Shown: positions 32,276-43,915 of the stretch, in pieces
Position numbering within the stretch: the first letter of the stretch is position 1
Layout: each line of letters begins with the position of its first letter
Source: Onchidella celtica
Lineage: Eukaryota > Mollusca > Gastropoda > Systellommatophora > Onchidiidae
Direction of reading: 5' to 3'
Assembly (NCBI GenBank): GCA_963931925.1
Contig: OZ007581.1
Location: 21,510,947 to 21,574,946, forward strand
Length of the DNA: 64,000 nt
Translations under genes and position numbers: made by a program
The notes under the pieces: generated by a model
Databases searched by the model: none
What the model was told of the DNA's origin: nothing
What the model saw: only the letters and a program-made list of their open reading frames with translations

Positions 32276-35200
32276 CCACCTTTTTTTTTGCCCGTACAAG
32301 AGCAGACATGACACGACTGCGTCCATCGTTGACATCCCAGTTTTCTGTTCACGCAGGGGGCGTTTCCCCCCCACGAATTTAGTGAATTTGGTGGTGAGTC
32401 CTGATCTCAAGAGGTCTTTAACGACTGATCTCAGTGCCCAGTTCGCTGCAGGTTGGTCAGTTAGTTTACCGCCCTTCTGTCAGGTAGAATTGTGCCTCAT
32501 TCAATATTTCCCAAGATCGAACGGCATTGTATGCAGGATTGTCGATATTCGGCATCGATACTGTGACGTCACAAGATGGAACATCAAAGGGTCGCTAATG
32601 TTGTAGTACCGTGAGTGCCTGGTATCGATGCCTAAGAAGGCATTATTACAGATGAAAGCGAAGCATTTTGGCCTCTCGTAAATAACACTCGACTGGCATC
32701 AGGTGCCATCAATCGGAACCGAACGTCAGGCTCAGATAGCCTATAGACGCAAAACTCGAACTATATATAATAATATATATTGCATCAAAATGTAGGCAAT
32801 TTGTTGTTCAGAGGTAACAATGGCACGGAGAGCACCTAAAAGCAAAATAATTGGTGATAGATTGGTAAAGCTACAGAAATTTATTAAAATGGTGTTGGTT
32901 ATACTCAGAATGGCCGAGCAGGAAAATGCGTGTTATAATTCTTAGTTACAAAAACTTTTAGGACTTATAGAAATTCTAAATTTACATTCTTGGGGAGTGA
33001 ATGTTACAATTAGCAAACTAAAAACTGTTTGTAGCATCTTTCAAACACATCTGTAGTAAAAATATTGAGACAGTACCATAATATTATTAGTCACTATAAA
33101 CATTGATCCGAAATAATTTATTCAAACTTTTCAGATTTTTTAATGTGTACAGAGTTCTGGACCCATGATATGCAGAATAATGAAAAAAGAAATACATCTG
33201 AAGCTTTCAATTCCTGGTCTGTCTATTTGAGAGTTAGTGTGGAGAGTATCAAAGCTTTTGCTAGAACCAAGAAAGTAGTGAATATTTTCCTACCCCATCC
33301 CCGTTAAAATTGAGCTATATTAGCTAAATAAAATAGGGGACATAATCGCGCCAATCTACGTAATGCCACCCTTTAGCCAATTGTATCCGGCAGTTTCTTG
33401 GGCCCAGGGGATTACTTCAAATGAAAATTCAACAAACAAGAGTATATTTTTCAGTGCAAGATTCAACTCTTATTTGAAGAGACAGAGCAAGTTGCCACGT
33501 TTTTATTGAACAAATCAAATGTTTAGCATTTGAAATTTGGCATAATTATTTGTTTGGAGATCGGCCCCTTGCAGTGAGATAGGCCATCCATAAGATAGGC
33601 CGACAGAAAGGGGTGGCTCAGCGCAAAAGGTCGCCCTATCCCATTCTGGACACATATACAAGACATATTTAAATTTTGCCAAAAACTAATTAATGAAGTG
33701 AGACTACAGGAAAGGATGCTAAAGCTCTTGTAGTTGTAGTCCAATATCTCACTGCCGCGCACAGAACTATGCTGCTGCCGAAAAAAAATGTTTCCAACAC
33801 AAACGAAGCTGTTAGACCGTCAAACCCAAGATAGGAGCATGTCCTCTCGAAAATAAATAATTAAATAAATAAATAAAACTCTTGGAAGAGCAAGGCGACT
33901 AGAAATTTTCAGAGGCAGAGGACCGATGTCAAATAGGTGCTTCGGCCCTTGACTGCCTTGCGGCCGATGGGGAGCGGGGCACATCGGTTCTTCCCCTGTG
34001 TTTGTGTGTTTTTGTGTATGTGTGTGTGTGGTAATGAGGTTCTAGCTGGGTGTGAACCCATCTCGATTGACACCATGCTTATTACCCTTTCACGTTTGAA
34101 CTTGTGAGAACCGGGTGCACAGTTACGGGATCGCCATAATAATGCAACAGTTTTGGTCAGTTTTTTATTTTTTGGGAGGGGGGGGGGGTCATTCTACTTG
34201 TTCCATACCCCATCTGAAAGTCAGCTCAGCCACCTCGGTCATCGTCTTCATTGTTGTTGTCCTCTTTCGGCCCCTCATGCTAAGCTGCTTTCCGGATTGT
34301 ACACTGGTGCTCCTTTTTTCCCCCTCTGATACCCGTCTTGAGCAGTGGAAGTTTTGATGAGTCACCGTTTCTGGCTATTTCCTTGGCCAGGTCGCTGGAC
34401 ATGGTCGGTTTCAATTTTTAGTTTACCAATGCAACTCTTGTATGGAATTGTTAGCTCAATCATGACCACTCTCTGACCTGCCTCGGAAAAGTCGAAAATG
34501 TCTGGTAGCAGGCCTATGTCCCTTACAGTCTGTAGATTCTCATTTCATTGTAGGTGTGTTGAATGTATTTTCCAGTCTGTAGCATCCTGGAATATACTGG
34601 TTTTGTTGTAATATGAATGGGAACGTTCTTTGTCCGAGTCCATAGATTGTCACAGTTTGGTTTCTATAATGACGGTTGGTCAGTTGGATGGTCACGTCCC
34701 TTCTTTTAAAAGTCAATGTGTCATGATTTGTTTATCCGCATCAGATTTCACACGTCACAATTCTAATAAAACATGTCTAGTGTTCCAAAATGTGATAAAT
34801 TTTAGCATTTGTCAAAAGTGGTCATTCTGATCAGTTATGTGGCCTATGCTCAGTTTGGCCACTTACAACGGATAAGTGAACACTTAGTGCCCATTTTCAA
34901 TTTCAATGTTTGAATAACCACGAGTCAGTTTGAGGGTCACAATGGAAAATTAAATGGTCTTCACAAAAGGACCGACACGATGAGCATTAACATTTTAAAA
35001 ATTAAAAAATTCCCCTTACTTTCAGTTTTTATATCCGTTAATCTATGTCATTCAAAGTACAAAGAAATATAAAGGAAATCAGAGGTCATTTTGAGGTGAT
35101 CGAGATCATCTGGTGAAGTGGTTCTGTATCCATAAATGATCTATATGCCAACCTATAACAACTATACAAAGTTTGTCGGTTTTATCACTAAAATGCACAA

Positions 35201-35970
35201 TTTATTATGCCCAAAATGACTCTGCTACAAAAGTCGTTGCTATTGCTCTCGAAACATTACACATACTGTACCGTTCAACACTTGTGAACTTTCGCTCACT
35301 TAAGAAATGATAGTTTTATATAAATCCCCCCCAATTGCACGGGTTTAAACTGGAAAGTCATCTCCACCCACAGAGCTCTACAGAACTCTGTGTCTCCAAA
35401 CCAAATGTAATAAGCACTGCTACGCACTCAAAATGAACATAAACATTTCTCAATTATTAGAGACATGGACTACCCGCACGGCACATATCCTAGGGTATTT
35501 TCCATTATATTGTACATGACATGTGTGAATTTTTGCCTTTCGAGAAAATAATGGCCCCTCAATATGGGCGATGACGCCGTTCATGGAGGACCCATGGCCC
35601 AGCGGCCTCTTCAATGTGGTAAAACATCGTTGCCAGTGAACCCAGTAATCAGTCACCGTGTGCTTACGCATGTTGTAACACAGCGGAAGACAGGAGAAAT
35701 TCAACTCTGTGTGCTGATGAGATGAATGGGAAGAAAAAAAAAAAAAAAATTATATAAAAAGTGCAAAGGAAGAGACTAGCGCGGGGGAAGACAGGCAACA
35801 ACCAAACAAACAAAACCGCCTCAATTCAATAATACGGTTTATTATTATTATTGTAATAGCGGAAGAATTGTCATTCTAATTTTTAAAAATGATGAAGAAA
35901 GTACACACAAAAATAGCTAGTTTGGAGAAAGCACGTCCGCACCCTAACGATCATATTGCGGTAGGAAGAA
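32276..35970. other. unassigned 3.7-kb stretch
   Basis: No coding domains recognised on either strand. Contains TAAATAAATAAATAAA at 33,855-33,875, a TG-rich patch at 34,000-34,030, and a poly-G run at 34,177-34,188. Short ORFs (66-113 codons) have no motif. It may contain old repeats I cannot identify without comparison. Confidence 0.4.
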
Positions 35971-35971
35971 G

Positions 35972-36252
35972 CAAGACGTTCAAGTTCAAGTTCAAATTTA
36001 GTTCATTGCAGGCCTGACGGCCAATTCAAAATACACAGAAGAATCATGCAAACAATCTATGAAAACATTAAAAACAAACAAACTAACAGGCAAAACGCAC
36101 GGTCATTCACTCTCTCCGCTCCCTGCTGCCTGCTACAGTTTATACACTTACTTACAATAGTAAGCAATAAAATACAGCCTGTAATTGCCAGCAACAGCCA
36201 TCATATTTCAAGCCCCCCAACCGATCTTTTCTCACCTGTATCTGTTGTGAAT
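35972..36252 (-). repeat. LINE family C copy 2: 3' UTR part
   Basis: In minus orientation it matches 18,590-18,869: CACAACAGATACAGGTGAG, TGGCTGTTGCTGGCAATTAC, TTTTGAATTGGCCGTCAGGC, and the CTTGAACTTGAA tail at 35,978-35,990. It is separated from its coding part by the family A insertion. Confidence 0.85.
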
Positions 36253-37166
36253 GCACTAATCACATATAATAATGGAGCTTGGGCCCAACTTTGTTCCCGC
36301 AAAGGCTTTTTTACTACGCAACGTAGACAAATGAAACTTGGCACATGTATATAAAATGTATAAAGCCTGTACGTGTCGTGCTCATTTTTTCCCGAAACTC
36401 TTTACTTTTTCCAGAAATTCAGTTATAATTATCAGTTATCAATTCATGATTGCGAATACGACGTGATAATGTACTTCGGTCAATTTCGTCATTTCCGCCT
36501 CTTACCGGAAATGTAAACTCTCGAATTAGAGTTCACTTGAGATCCAACCACGCCAAGAAAATTTTGATACCAAGTATAATGTTATACAGATGAGGTGAGT
36601 GCCATTCATTCATACCAAGAAAACTGTGTAGAAACATTTATAGTGTGCTTCAAGCTCGAAATGAAATATTTTGATTATAGATCTAGATCTCGGAGTGTCA
36701 GTCATGCCAAGAAAACTTTGTCGAAAGGCTAGGCCTCTCACGCCTCGAACTCTAGAGCTAATGCTCAAAGAAAGGAAAATGTAATAATAATATAAAAAAA
36801 AAGAATCACGGGATTTTGAACAAGACCTACTGCCGCTCACATGGCTCGGATTTGCGTGAAATTTTACATGTGCCCGCCCTTCGACCCGCAAAAGGTTCTT
36901 TTTTAGATTTGGAGTCTTGAAAAGGTGGGGAAGTATTTTTTGAGTTTGCTTTATGGCGCTAATTGTCTACTTTTGATCCTCCATTTTTTACGAACACATG
37001 AGCCCATGACGTCATCATTTCCTGAAAAATTCTCCTATCTATCTATTAATAGCCAATTTTTTTGTGGATGACCCAAAGTGTCTCGACATCAATGAATGTC
37101 TTTGTGCTGATTCCTTTCGGTCTGGAGTGCTGTGCTTAACCATTCGAAGAATGGGGTAATTACTAG
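36253..37166 (+). mobile_element. repeat family A, copy 3, inserted in LINE C (Helitron-like end)
   Basis: Comparison with the uninterrupted LINE C copy at 18,560-18,610 gives these edges. The right end has a hairpin CCATTCGAAGAATGG at 37,140-37,154, then GGTAATTACTAG followed by T. A 3' hairpin ~12 bp before CTAG, next to T, resembles the end of a Helitron. The left end is uncertain (A|TC exists 9-10 bp inside the aligned edge). The core CGGATTTGCGTGAAATT is at 36,847. No transposase. Class therefore remains open. Confidence 0.6.
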
Positions 37167-37625
37167 TAACTATAATTGAAGATATCACTATGAATTATTT
37201 TTTCACACAAAGAAGAATTCATTTTTCAACCTCGCCAGGAGAAGTCGCAAAGCGACATTATTGTATTCGTTTAGAACTTTATGGCAAAACAGTCCAAACG
37301 AATGTAGTTCTCTATCATGCATCGAAGACAGAAAATTTTCTGGAAGACAGAAACATGCTTGATCTAACAACTAGCCAAGGCGGTAAAAACTGTTTCCTTA
37401 TATCTTTGAACTTTTTGCAATTTAATAACACGTGAAATTCGTTCATGACGATTCTCACACAATCTCATAACAAACTCCAGTTTAGGCCTCTGCCACCTCC
37501 CCCTCTCCACCCTAAAGTTGTGAGAGCCCAATCTTGTTTTTGCTATGGCTATCCTTAAATGCTTCTGGTTTACTTCATGTAGATAATTTTCTGATTAAAA
37601 TTCAACAACTAAATATATAGCCGAT
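37167..37625 (-). pseudogene. LINE family C copy 2: RT C-terminal part
   Basis: Minus strand, frameshifted: counterpart of 18,160-18,560, including IRLGSHNF, the ERGRW block, and HDRELHSFGLFCHKVLNEYNN-like sequence. The region encoding the CxxC/H/C cluster is present at about 37,400-37,470 with substitutions. Upstream (right of ~37,625) the element is truncated or diverged. Confidence 0.8.
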
Positions 37626-37794
37626 TCTCACTTAAATGCTCTATTATCACTTATTGTTGAAAACTGTCACGTAGACGTTGTTCAAATTCAGACAAACACA
37701 ACGAAGTAAATATATTGTATATTTTTAGAAAAACATGGGGCCGAGGTCGGATTTTTCCGTTTATGCTGTAACCCGCGCGTCCTGTCTCCCAGTG

Positions 37795-38410
37795 GTAAAT
37801 GCAAGCAAAAATACAAGATTGATAAAATCAGACACTCCCTTCTTTGGGCCTCTCAAAATACCGTTTACATCTGGTCACGGGCGCCGCCCACTCTCGGCGC
37901 GCAGAGCCAGCGCTCTTCACAATGAATTTGCATAGAAAATAAGACACAACACCGATCGGTTTCTCTTCCAGAGGCAGTTTCACCGTCAAAATATTTTTAA
38001 AATATGTAGTACGTAACTAATAAAGAATTTTTCTAAAAAGCAAAGCTAAAAAGGGCGGGTGAAGAAAAGGAAGAAAATGAGAGAGGAGAAGATTTTTCAC
38101 GAGATAGCTTGGGGCATAGATCTAGTAATGGGCGTGGGCTTCCCCGGCATCCCTCGCGACAAGTTAATTTTAGCCGATCGCCTGCGCTTGGGACTTGACT
38201 GCTAACGACTGTACTGCTATGCGTCTCTGATGCAATGGTTGATGTGGTTCCCGACAGTAGTGTATTTTTCGTGAATTTGGAGAAGAAAAAGAAGAGGAGG
38301 AAGAACGAGAAGAAGGGAACTCCAGCGTTAGCCTCTTAAACGTTTTCAAAACCCTTCACAGTTCCCGCTTTTTAACCTTCTTACTTGCATTTGCTGCTAG
38401 GAGACATGGC
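37795..38410 (+). repeat. large inverted repeat, left arm
   Basis: Pairs with 38,655-39,290. Landmarks on this strand: ATAAAATCAGACACTCCCTT, ATACCGTTTACATCTGGTCA, GGCGCGCAGAGCCAGCGC, ACCGATCGGTTTCTCTT, AAAGGGCGGGTGAAG, ACGTTTTCAAAACCCTTCAC. Each occurs in reverse complement and in reverse order in the other arm. Confidence 0.92.
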
Positions 38411-38654
38411 TCACGAGTTACGTCATGAACGGAAAATCCAGCCTCGGTCCCATGTTATTCTAAAAATAAACTAGATCTATCTTCGGTATGATGGTAAATC
38501 AATAAAACGATTGTGACATTGCTACCAAGGTCTAAAACTCGGCCTTTTCTCTATTCGGCTTTTAAAAAAATGCCGTTGTTTACATCTCTCACGCTGACGC
38601 CATTAGGTGGCGCTGCGAAACCAGTAGACGCAAAAACCCCGAGCTGTCTCATCT
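38411..38654. other. loop between inverted-repeat arms
   Basis: About 240 bp of unpaired sequence containing AAATAAACTAGATCT. No function recognised. Confidence 0.6.
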
Positions 38655-39290
38655 TATCACTCGAGTATCTTTGATGCAAGTAAGAAAGTAAGTAAATAGC
38701 GGGAACTATTAAGGGTTTTGAAAACGTTTTAGAACTTTCCTTTGACAATATCAGACTAACCTTGGATTTTCCTTCTCGTTCTTCATCGTCTTCTTTTCCT
38801 ACTTCAAATTCACGAAAAGCACACCATCGTCGTTAAACACATCAACCGTTGCACCAGAGGCCCACATCAGTAAAAGCACTCGCAGTCGAGTCCCAAGTGG
38901 TGTCGGTAAGCTAAAAATAACTTGTCGCAAGAGAGGCCAGGGAAGCCGCACGCACATTACTTGATCTATGTGCATGCCAATCTCGTGAAAAATCTGTTTG
39001 TCTCTCTTTTTCCTTCCTTCACCCGCCCTTTTTGGGCTTTGCTTTGTAGAAAAGTTCATTATTAATTAGATACATCATATTTTTAAAATAGTTTGACGGT
39101 GAAAATGCCCCTGAAAGAGAAACCGATCGGTGTTTTGTCTTATTTTCTAAGTAAATCCATTGTACGAACCGCTGGCTCTGCGCGCCGAGCCTGGGCGGTG
39201 TCCGTGACCGGATATAAACGGTATTTTAGGAGGCCGGAAGAAGGGAGCGTCTGATCTTATCCATCTAGTGTCTTTGTCTAAACCGGAGAA
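38655..39290 (-). repeat. large inverted repeat, right arm
   Basis: Reverse-complement partner of 37,795-38,410, estimated 75-85% identical by eye, with indels. The minus-strand ORF 39,059-38,799 (86 codons) includes FHEIGMHIDQVM and ASGATVDVF. The left arm encodes a recognisably similar but broken series (FHEIAWGIDLVM, SDAMVDVV). This might reflect a shared former coding segment; I recognise no family. Confidence 0.9.
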
Positions 39291-40863
39291 AAACCTGGAG
39301 CAAAACTCTCAATAATACATTCGTAGTAAAAAAATAAAATGGAACTGTATAGGGTTGATAACAATGATAGCGGACATTATAACATGTAATTTAAATGATA
39401 AAGATAAAGAATAATTATCATATCTATAATATATGGTCACAAACATTTACTCCATGTTGAAAGAACATTTGATTGTTGCTTACAAATCCCCTTTGATACT
39501 ATCTCTTGCTAAACACGGAGTATGGACAATATAATTGTAGTTAGTACTATGATGATGTCATTACAAGTGTATGTTTCTCCCCGACGCTTCTGAGCACTTC
39601 CTCCAATGTATTCGAACATCTTTGAAATTAACAACAACAATTTAAAAAGAAGTGGACATTTGTAAGAGAAAGTTATGGTTTTTTTTATTTTTTAACTTCA
39701 TTAACTGCATAATTCCACAAATAATGCAAAAAAGCGCAAATCACAGAGTAATTCAAGCTGTTATTTTTTACTACAAATTTTATTATTGTGAGTTTTACCC
39801 AATGGTGCTTTTGCTTTGCGTTGCTGGGGCTTCTGTTTGGTTTTTGATCGATAGTTTTTTTTTTTTTTAGTCCTGTTAAATTTTTTATCATGGAGACGAC
39901 AGAGGTAGCGGGCAGAACACCATAGGGCAAAAGATAAAAAAAAAAAAACAACTGTTTTACGTTTGTAGTGTGACCATAAGCTCTTCCCAGGGTGTGTAGT
40001 ACTGTCTCCAGAAAGTGAGAGCATTTAAGTTCACACGATATGTCCAAATTCCATTCATCCACTTTGATCTATCCTCATATTATTAGCCCCAGTGTGTTTC
40101 TCAAGTCTCGAAATTGCCATCACTCGGTGGAAAAATGCGGTTTTATTATTGCTCCAGGAAACTGTAGGGTGGTTAGCGCAGAACCTCGCGTTTGGTTTAG
40201 CAGTGTTGTGGTTCTACCCCAGAATCAACAAAATAAATGCGAATTACGTCGTCTGTTATCTAAACAGTCTTGGCGCGAAACAAATACATGTAAGAATATC
40301 GTCATCTAACAAGCCTGATAAATCGTTCTGAAAAAATTTATGCCTGAAGAAAATCGCGAAAAGTTCAGTGCAAATTCCCCGCCTCTGACGCCCCCTCCCC
40401 CCCCCCACCTTTTTTTGTTAACCAACCACGATGGCAGTAAATTTTTACCATGGGCTAAGCACCGCTACTGATGACGGCAGAAAGTGAGAGGAATAAAGAA
40501 AGGACTAGAAAACGGAAAGATGCAGGGTTGACAAGGATTAGGGAGCAGTCTAGTAGTGTTCAATCGGAAACAGAGGGTATAAGACAAGGTAATGACGTCT
40601 TCTACGCAAGGTCCATCTTCCCCGATGGGTATTAGTGAAGATTTGGCCCAAGGGTCTCACAGGACAATGTGACAATAACGAGAAACAGTGTTCAAAAGGT
40701 AAACTGGAGAAAACGAGTGACACATTCACTTCATTTCTGTCCATTGCTTTTGAACGAATATTCGGTTGGAATATTCATTGGATGTTTTGTCATCTTTTCT
40801 ACGGCCACAATAAACGCTTCATCCATGTTGATTTTCAGGAACAATACACACTCACTGGTATCA
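39291..40863. other. unassigned stretch
   Basis: Poly-T and poly-A runs (39,857-39,870; 39,937-39,948), a C-rich patch at 40,390-40,410, and two overlapping ~80-90 codon ORFs at 40,040-40,331 without recognised motifs. Confidence 0.45.
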
Positions 40864-40871
40864 CACTGAAT
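40864..40871. repeat. target-site duplication CACTGAAT (left)
   Basis: Identical to 41,814-41,821, eight bases as expected for hAT. Confidence 0.95.
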
Positions 40872-41813
40872 CAGGGTTGCCAGATGGCTCTGAAAGCAAA
40901 AGGCCAAATCTGTTGCAAAAAAAGGCCAATTAATGCCAAACCAATTGAGAAAAGGCCAGAAAAAAATGCCAAACTGGATCAAAGAAGTGTAGGCTATGCA
41001 GCCAATGTTAGTTAGAAAATACGTCTAGGTGTTGTTGGTGATGCTACTCAAGTCTGAGTGGACTAACTTATTTTTTTTAAAAAGAAGAAAGAAGAGTTAT
41101 CTATTCTTACCTTTGTCTTTGTTGAGGTCACCAGTGTCCGTTTATTTTCATTGTCCTGATGTTGCCTCCTTCTTTCTGATCAGCAAGTGTATGACTGTCT
41201 ATTATGTGCTGGAAATCGCAGCTCCAATTTAAATCCACTATTTTCATCGTGAAAACTTTTTTAACATTCAAGTTGAAAGGTCAAACATATTTACATAGAT
41301 TTTGCATGAAGTTACAGCATGCTCTTTGACGAATGAATACGAAAAAAATTCTGTAGGTCTACAATTTGTTGATTGTTTATCGAAAGAAAAAAATCATGAA
41401 GCAGGATTTCACACTTGGTAAGCCCGCCTAAAGAAATGTGCTTAACTAACTTCAAAATGAACAGGCCCCGTCTGTTTCATTTCCGAACAGACAGGCTACG
41501 TCCTCTTCATCCGGTTCATTTTCAACACTGTCTCCTTGAGTTTTTGACATTCCTTCCCTTGGTGTTGAAGTTGATGGCTGTGTACATTTACTACTTACCT
41601 TAGAACTAGATCTAAACCATTTCAAGAGGTTTATTAACTTGTATTGTGTAGTTTTCTCATAAATATGGTCTTATTTATCATAACAGATTTTTCCTTTTGA
41701 AAAAAGGCCAAAAAAAGGCCAAAAGGCCAAACAAAAATTTTCAGGCCAAACCCATTGTAAAAAGGCCAAATTTTACCCTTTTGGCCTTAAAAAGGCCAAA
41801 CTGGCAACCCTGC
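40872..41813. mobile_element. non-autonomous hAT element, 942 bp
   Basis: Ends are CAGGGTTGCCAG and its reverse complement CTGGCAACCCTG, a typical hAT terminus, flanked by an exact 8-bp duplication. Both subterminal regions carry many AAAAGGCCAAA motifs: about four in the left 110 bp and eight in the right 115 bp, arranged like binding sites for a hAT transposase. The middle (about 41,000-41,690) is AT-rich and has no transposase ORF, so it would depend on an autonomous relative. The 126-codon ORF beginning at 40,635 runs across the left boundary and is spurious. Confidence 0.96.
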
Positions 41814-41821
41814 ACTGAATA

Positions 41822-42166
41822 TGAAAAGATCAACACATGTGTCGACCGATCACGCCCCCCCCCCTCCCCCGGTCGTCATTGCGTCATCCTTTCCGGATGA
41901 ATCGAGGACGAAATTTAGTGCAGCGGCAAAAATGTAATCACGGTCCGTCCGTGTGTGGAAGACAGGAGACACCGTGAAGTTTCAAACGGTTGTTTGTCGG
42001 CTGCACTCCGCTCTCTTGCAACGGTTTTATAGTTTTTGTGCAACCGGTGAGGAAGCAGTGTGAAGTTGTACGAATGTGAGTTCACTCTGTCTCGACCCTT
42101 AACTGGTTTGCTTGTTATTACTCATGCAAATGTTTTATCATAAAGCTTTTCAGTCAAACATTTAGT
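41822..42166. other. unassigned stretch
   Basis: C-rich run at 41,855-41,872, otherwise featureless. It may include an upstream part of the following integrase-like relic. Confidence 0.4.
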
Positions 42167-42643
42167 TTGGTCCAAACTTTTAACCTGCTTTCCAATATAA
42201 TATTCCAAAAGGAAATATTCTATGGATTATTGGAGAGACATTTACTGTCAACGAGGTCAAGAAAACAGGAGTCATTTTGTGTGACACAGGAAAAATACAG
42301 GAAAGTAGAAGAGTTTTTGCATTTATCCACTTGTGAAAAGTGTAGTTATGGAGCAAAATTTAAATTTTGAAGCCAAAAACACTTTAAATTGGAACAAATC
42401 GGTGCCAAGAATGTCGTGTATTGCAAGACAACAAACAGACCGCTTGTGACTAAAGAAGAACTGTTTTCAACAATAGAGAAATGTCATGTGAATGTTGGGC
42501 ACTCAGGCAGAGATAAAACGTGGTTAGAAGTTCGCACTCATTTTGCTGGTATTAAATGGGATACAATTGATTTGTTTCTAAAGGCATGGGCGAATTGTAA
42601 TAAGCGACAACCCGTGAAAAATCCACCAACTGGCAAACCTAAT
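42167..42643 (+). pseudogene. integrase-derived (KRBA2/Ginger-like) N-terminal fragment
   Basis: Two open segments in the same frame are separated by a single TGA at 42,368, where relatives usually have Trp. Motifs: EKCSYGAKFKF, then the stop, then VVYCKTTNRPLVTKEELF, and the zinc-binding region HVNVGHSGRDKTWLEV...CNKRQ. KRBA2-type and Ginger/gypsy integrase-derived proteins have an HHCC zinc domain of this form ahead of the DDE core. Here the second Cys of the CxxC pair is lost, and similarity ends at the NPPTGKP block before any catalytic core. This is a dead fragment from either a transposon or a domesticated gene. Confidence 0.75.
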
Positions 42644-43110
42644 AGTGGAATAATATTTTTTTCTAAAGTTAGAGGTTTATTAAGATTTTTAAATAAATAA
42701 TTTACATTAAAGTATCACAAATAAACAATAGTTTTTCTCAAGTGAGTGGTTCATTAACATTTTAAAAATAATAGTTTATTCTAAAGTTAATGTTTTATTA
42801 ACATTTTTTTTAAAATACACGGTTTTTCTCAATGCACCAGATGCTTCTTGTAGTAGTTTTTTCGAAAGTTAGTGGTTTATTACCATATTTTTTTAAAGAT
42901 TGAAGCCCATGTTCAAAACTGTTTTTCTGTGTTTCACACAAAATGATTGGTAAGGTATGATCCTAAAGTTTTTCTCACTGCATCAGATGCTTGTAGTAGT
43001 TTTTCTAAAGTTAGTGGGTTATTACCATTTTTTAAAAAGATTGAAGCCCATGTTCAAAACTGTTTTTCTGTGCTTCACATATAATGATTGGTAAAACATG
43101 ATCCTATAAG
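42644..43110 (+). repeat. imperfect tandem repeat, ~140-bp period
   Basis: Two good units (about 42,826-42,968 and 42,969-43,107) share CAGATGCTT.TTGTAGTAGTTTTT, AAGTTAGTGG(G/T)TTATTACCAT, GATTGAAGCCCATGTTCAAA and ATGATTGGTAA. Degenerate partial units precede them from 42,665. Confidence 0.88.
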
Positions 43111-43164
43111 TAAATAAAAGTAATTTTTATGAAACAAAATAGTGGTGAATTGAAACCATGATTT

Positions 43165-43335
43165 TATTATTTTTAATATCAACTAGAAATTGGATTCCAA
43201 TCTGCCCTAGGAGAGATTAGAATTCCATTCTCCACTTGGATTTATTCAGTGCAAATGAGAATTCTAATTTACCCTAGGACAGATTGGAATTCTAATCTCC
43301 ACTAGTGGAATTCAAATTCCTATGGATTCTAATTC
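43165..43335. repeat. self-similar block of ATTGGAATTCTAATC-type words
   Basis: Repeated palindromic words built on GGAATTC / GAATTCC, with CCCTAGGA.AGATT.GAATTC appearing at least twice. Low-complexity inverted and direct repeats. Confidence 0.65.
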
Positions 43336-43464
43336 CCACTGTGACATATATTTTGTACATTTACCCAATGCTTTAAAGTAACATACTACTTAGAAGAAAA
43401 CAGGGGAAAAGCTGAGTATTTTCACGTTTAACAGTGATCTCATAATAAAATCTGCCAATAAATG

Positions 43465-43915
43465 TTAATTCTGGTCACTCCCGACATAGCACGCCTTTGG
43501 TTATTCACTACACAGTGCACAGAATTTAATGCTTCTGGTCACTTACTACAATTATTGTAAACAAACATGCTTGGTAACTCACTACCTTGTACACAACTAC
43601 TTCTGGTCCCTCACTGCAAGTGTGCAAAATTTGCATACTTTTGGTCATTTACCACATTATACACAGAATGGGGATACATCTGATCACTCACTACATTATA
43701 CACAAACACGTCTGATCACTCACCACATTAAACGCAATTACTTCTGATCACTCAATGCATTATCCACACATACTCACTACCGTACATTATACAAAAATAC
43801 TTCTGATCACTCACCACATAAAACACAAATAATTCTGATCACTCACTACATTCTACACAAACACTTTGGATCACTCAATACAATATGTACACAAATACTT
43901 TTAATCACTGTCACC
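43465..43915 (+). repeat. minisatellite, ~36-bp unit (TCTGATCACTCACTACATTATACACAAA-like)
   Basis: About a dozen degenerate units across 450 bp. The words TTCTGATCACTCA and CACAAA(T/C)AC recur every 34-38 bp. The 72-codon ORF here is a repeat artefact. Confidence 0.9.

Noticed and set aside
38799-39059. 86-codon ORF in the inverted repeat as a real gene
   Set aside because: Its counterpart in the other arm is broken and no family is recognised; kept only as a finding.
40635-41015. 126-codon ORF
   Set aside because: It crosses the exact left boundary of the hAT element and so joins unrelated DNA.
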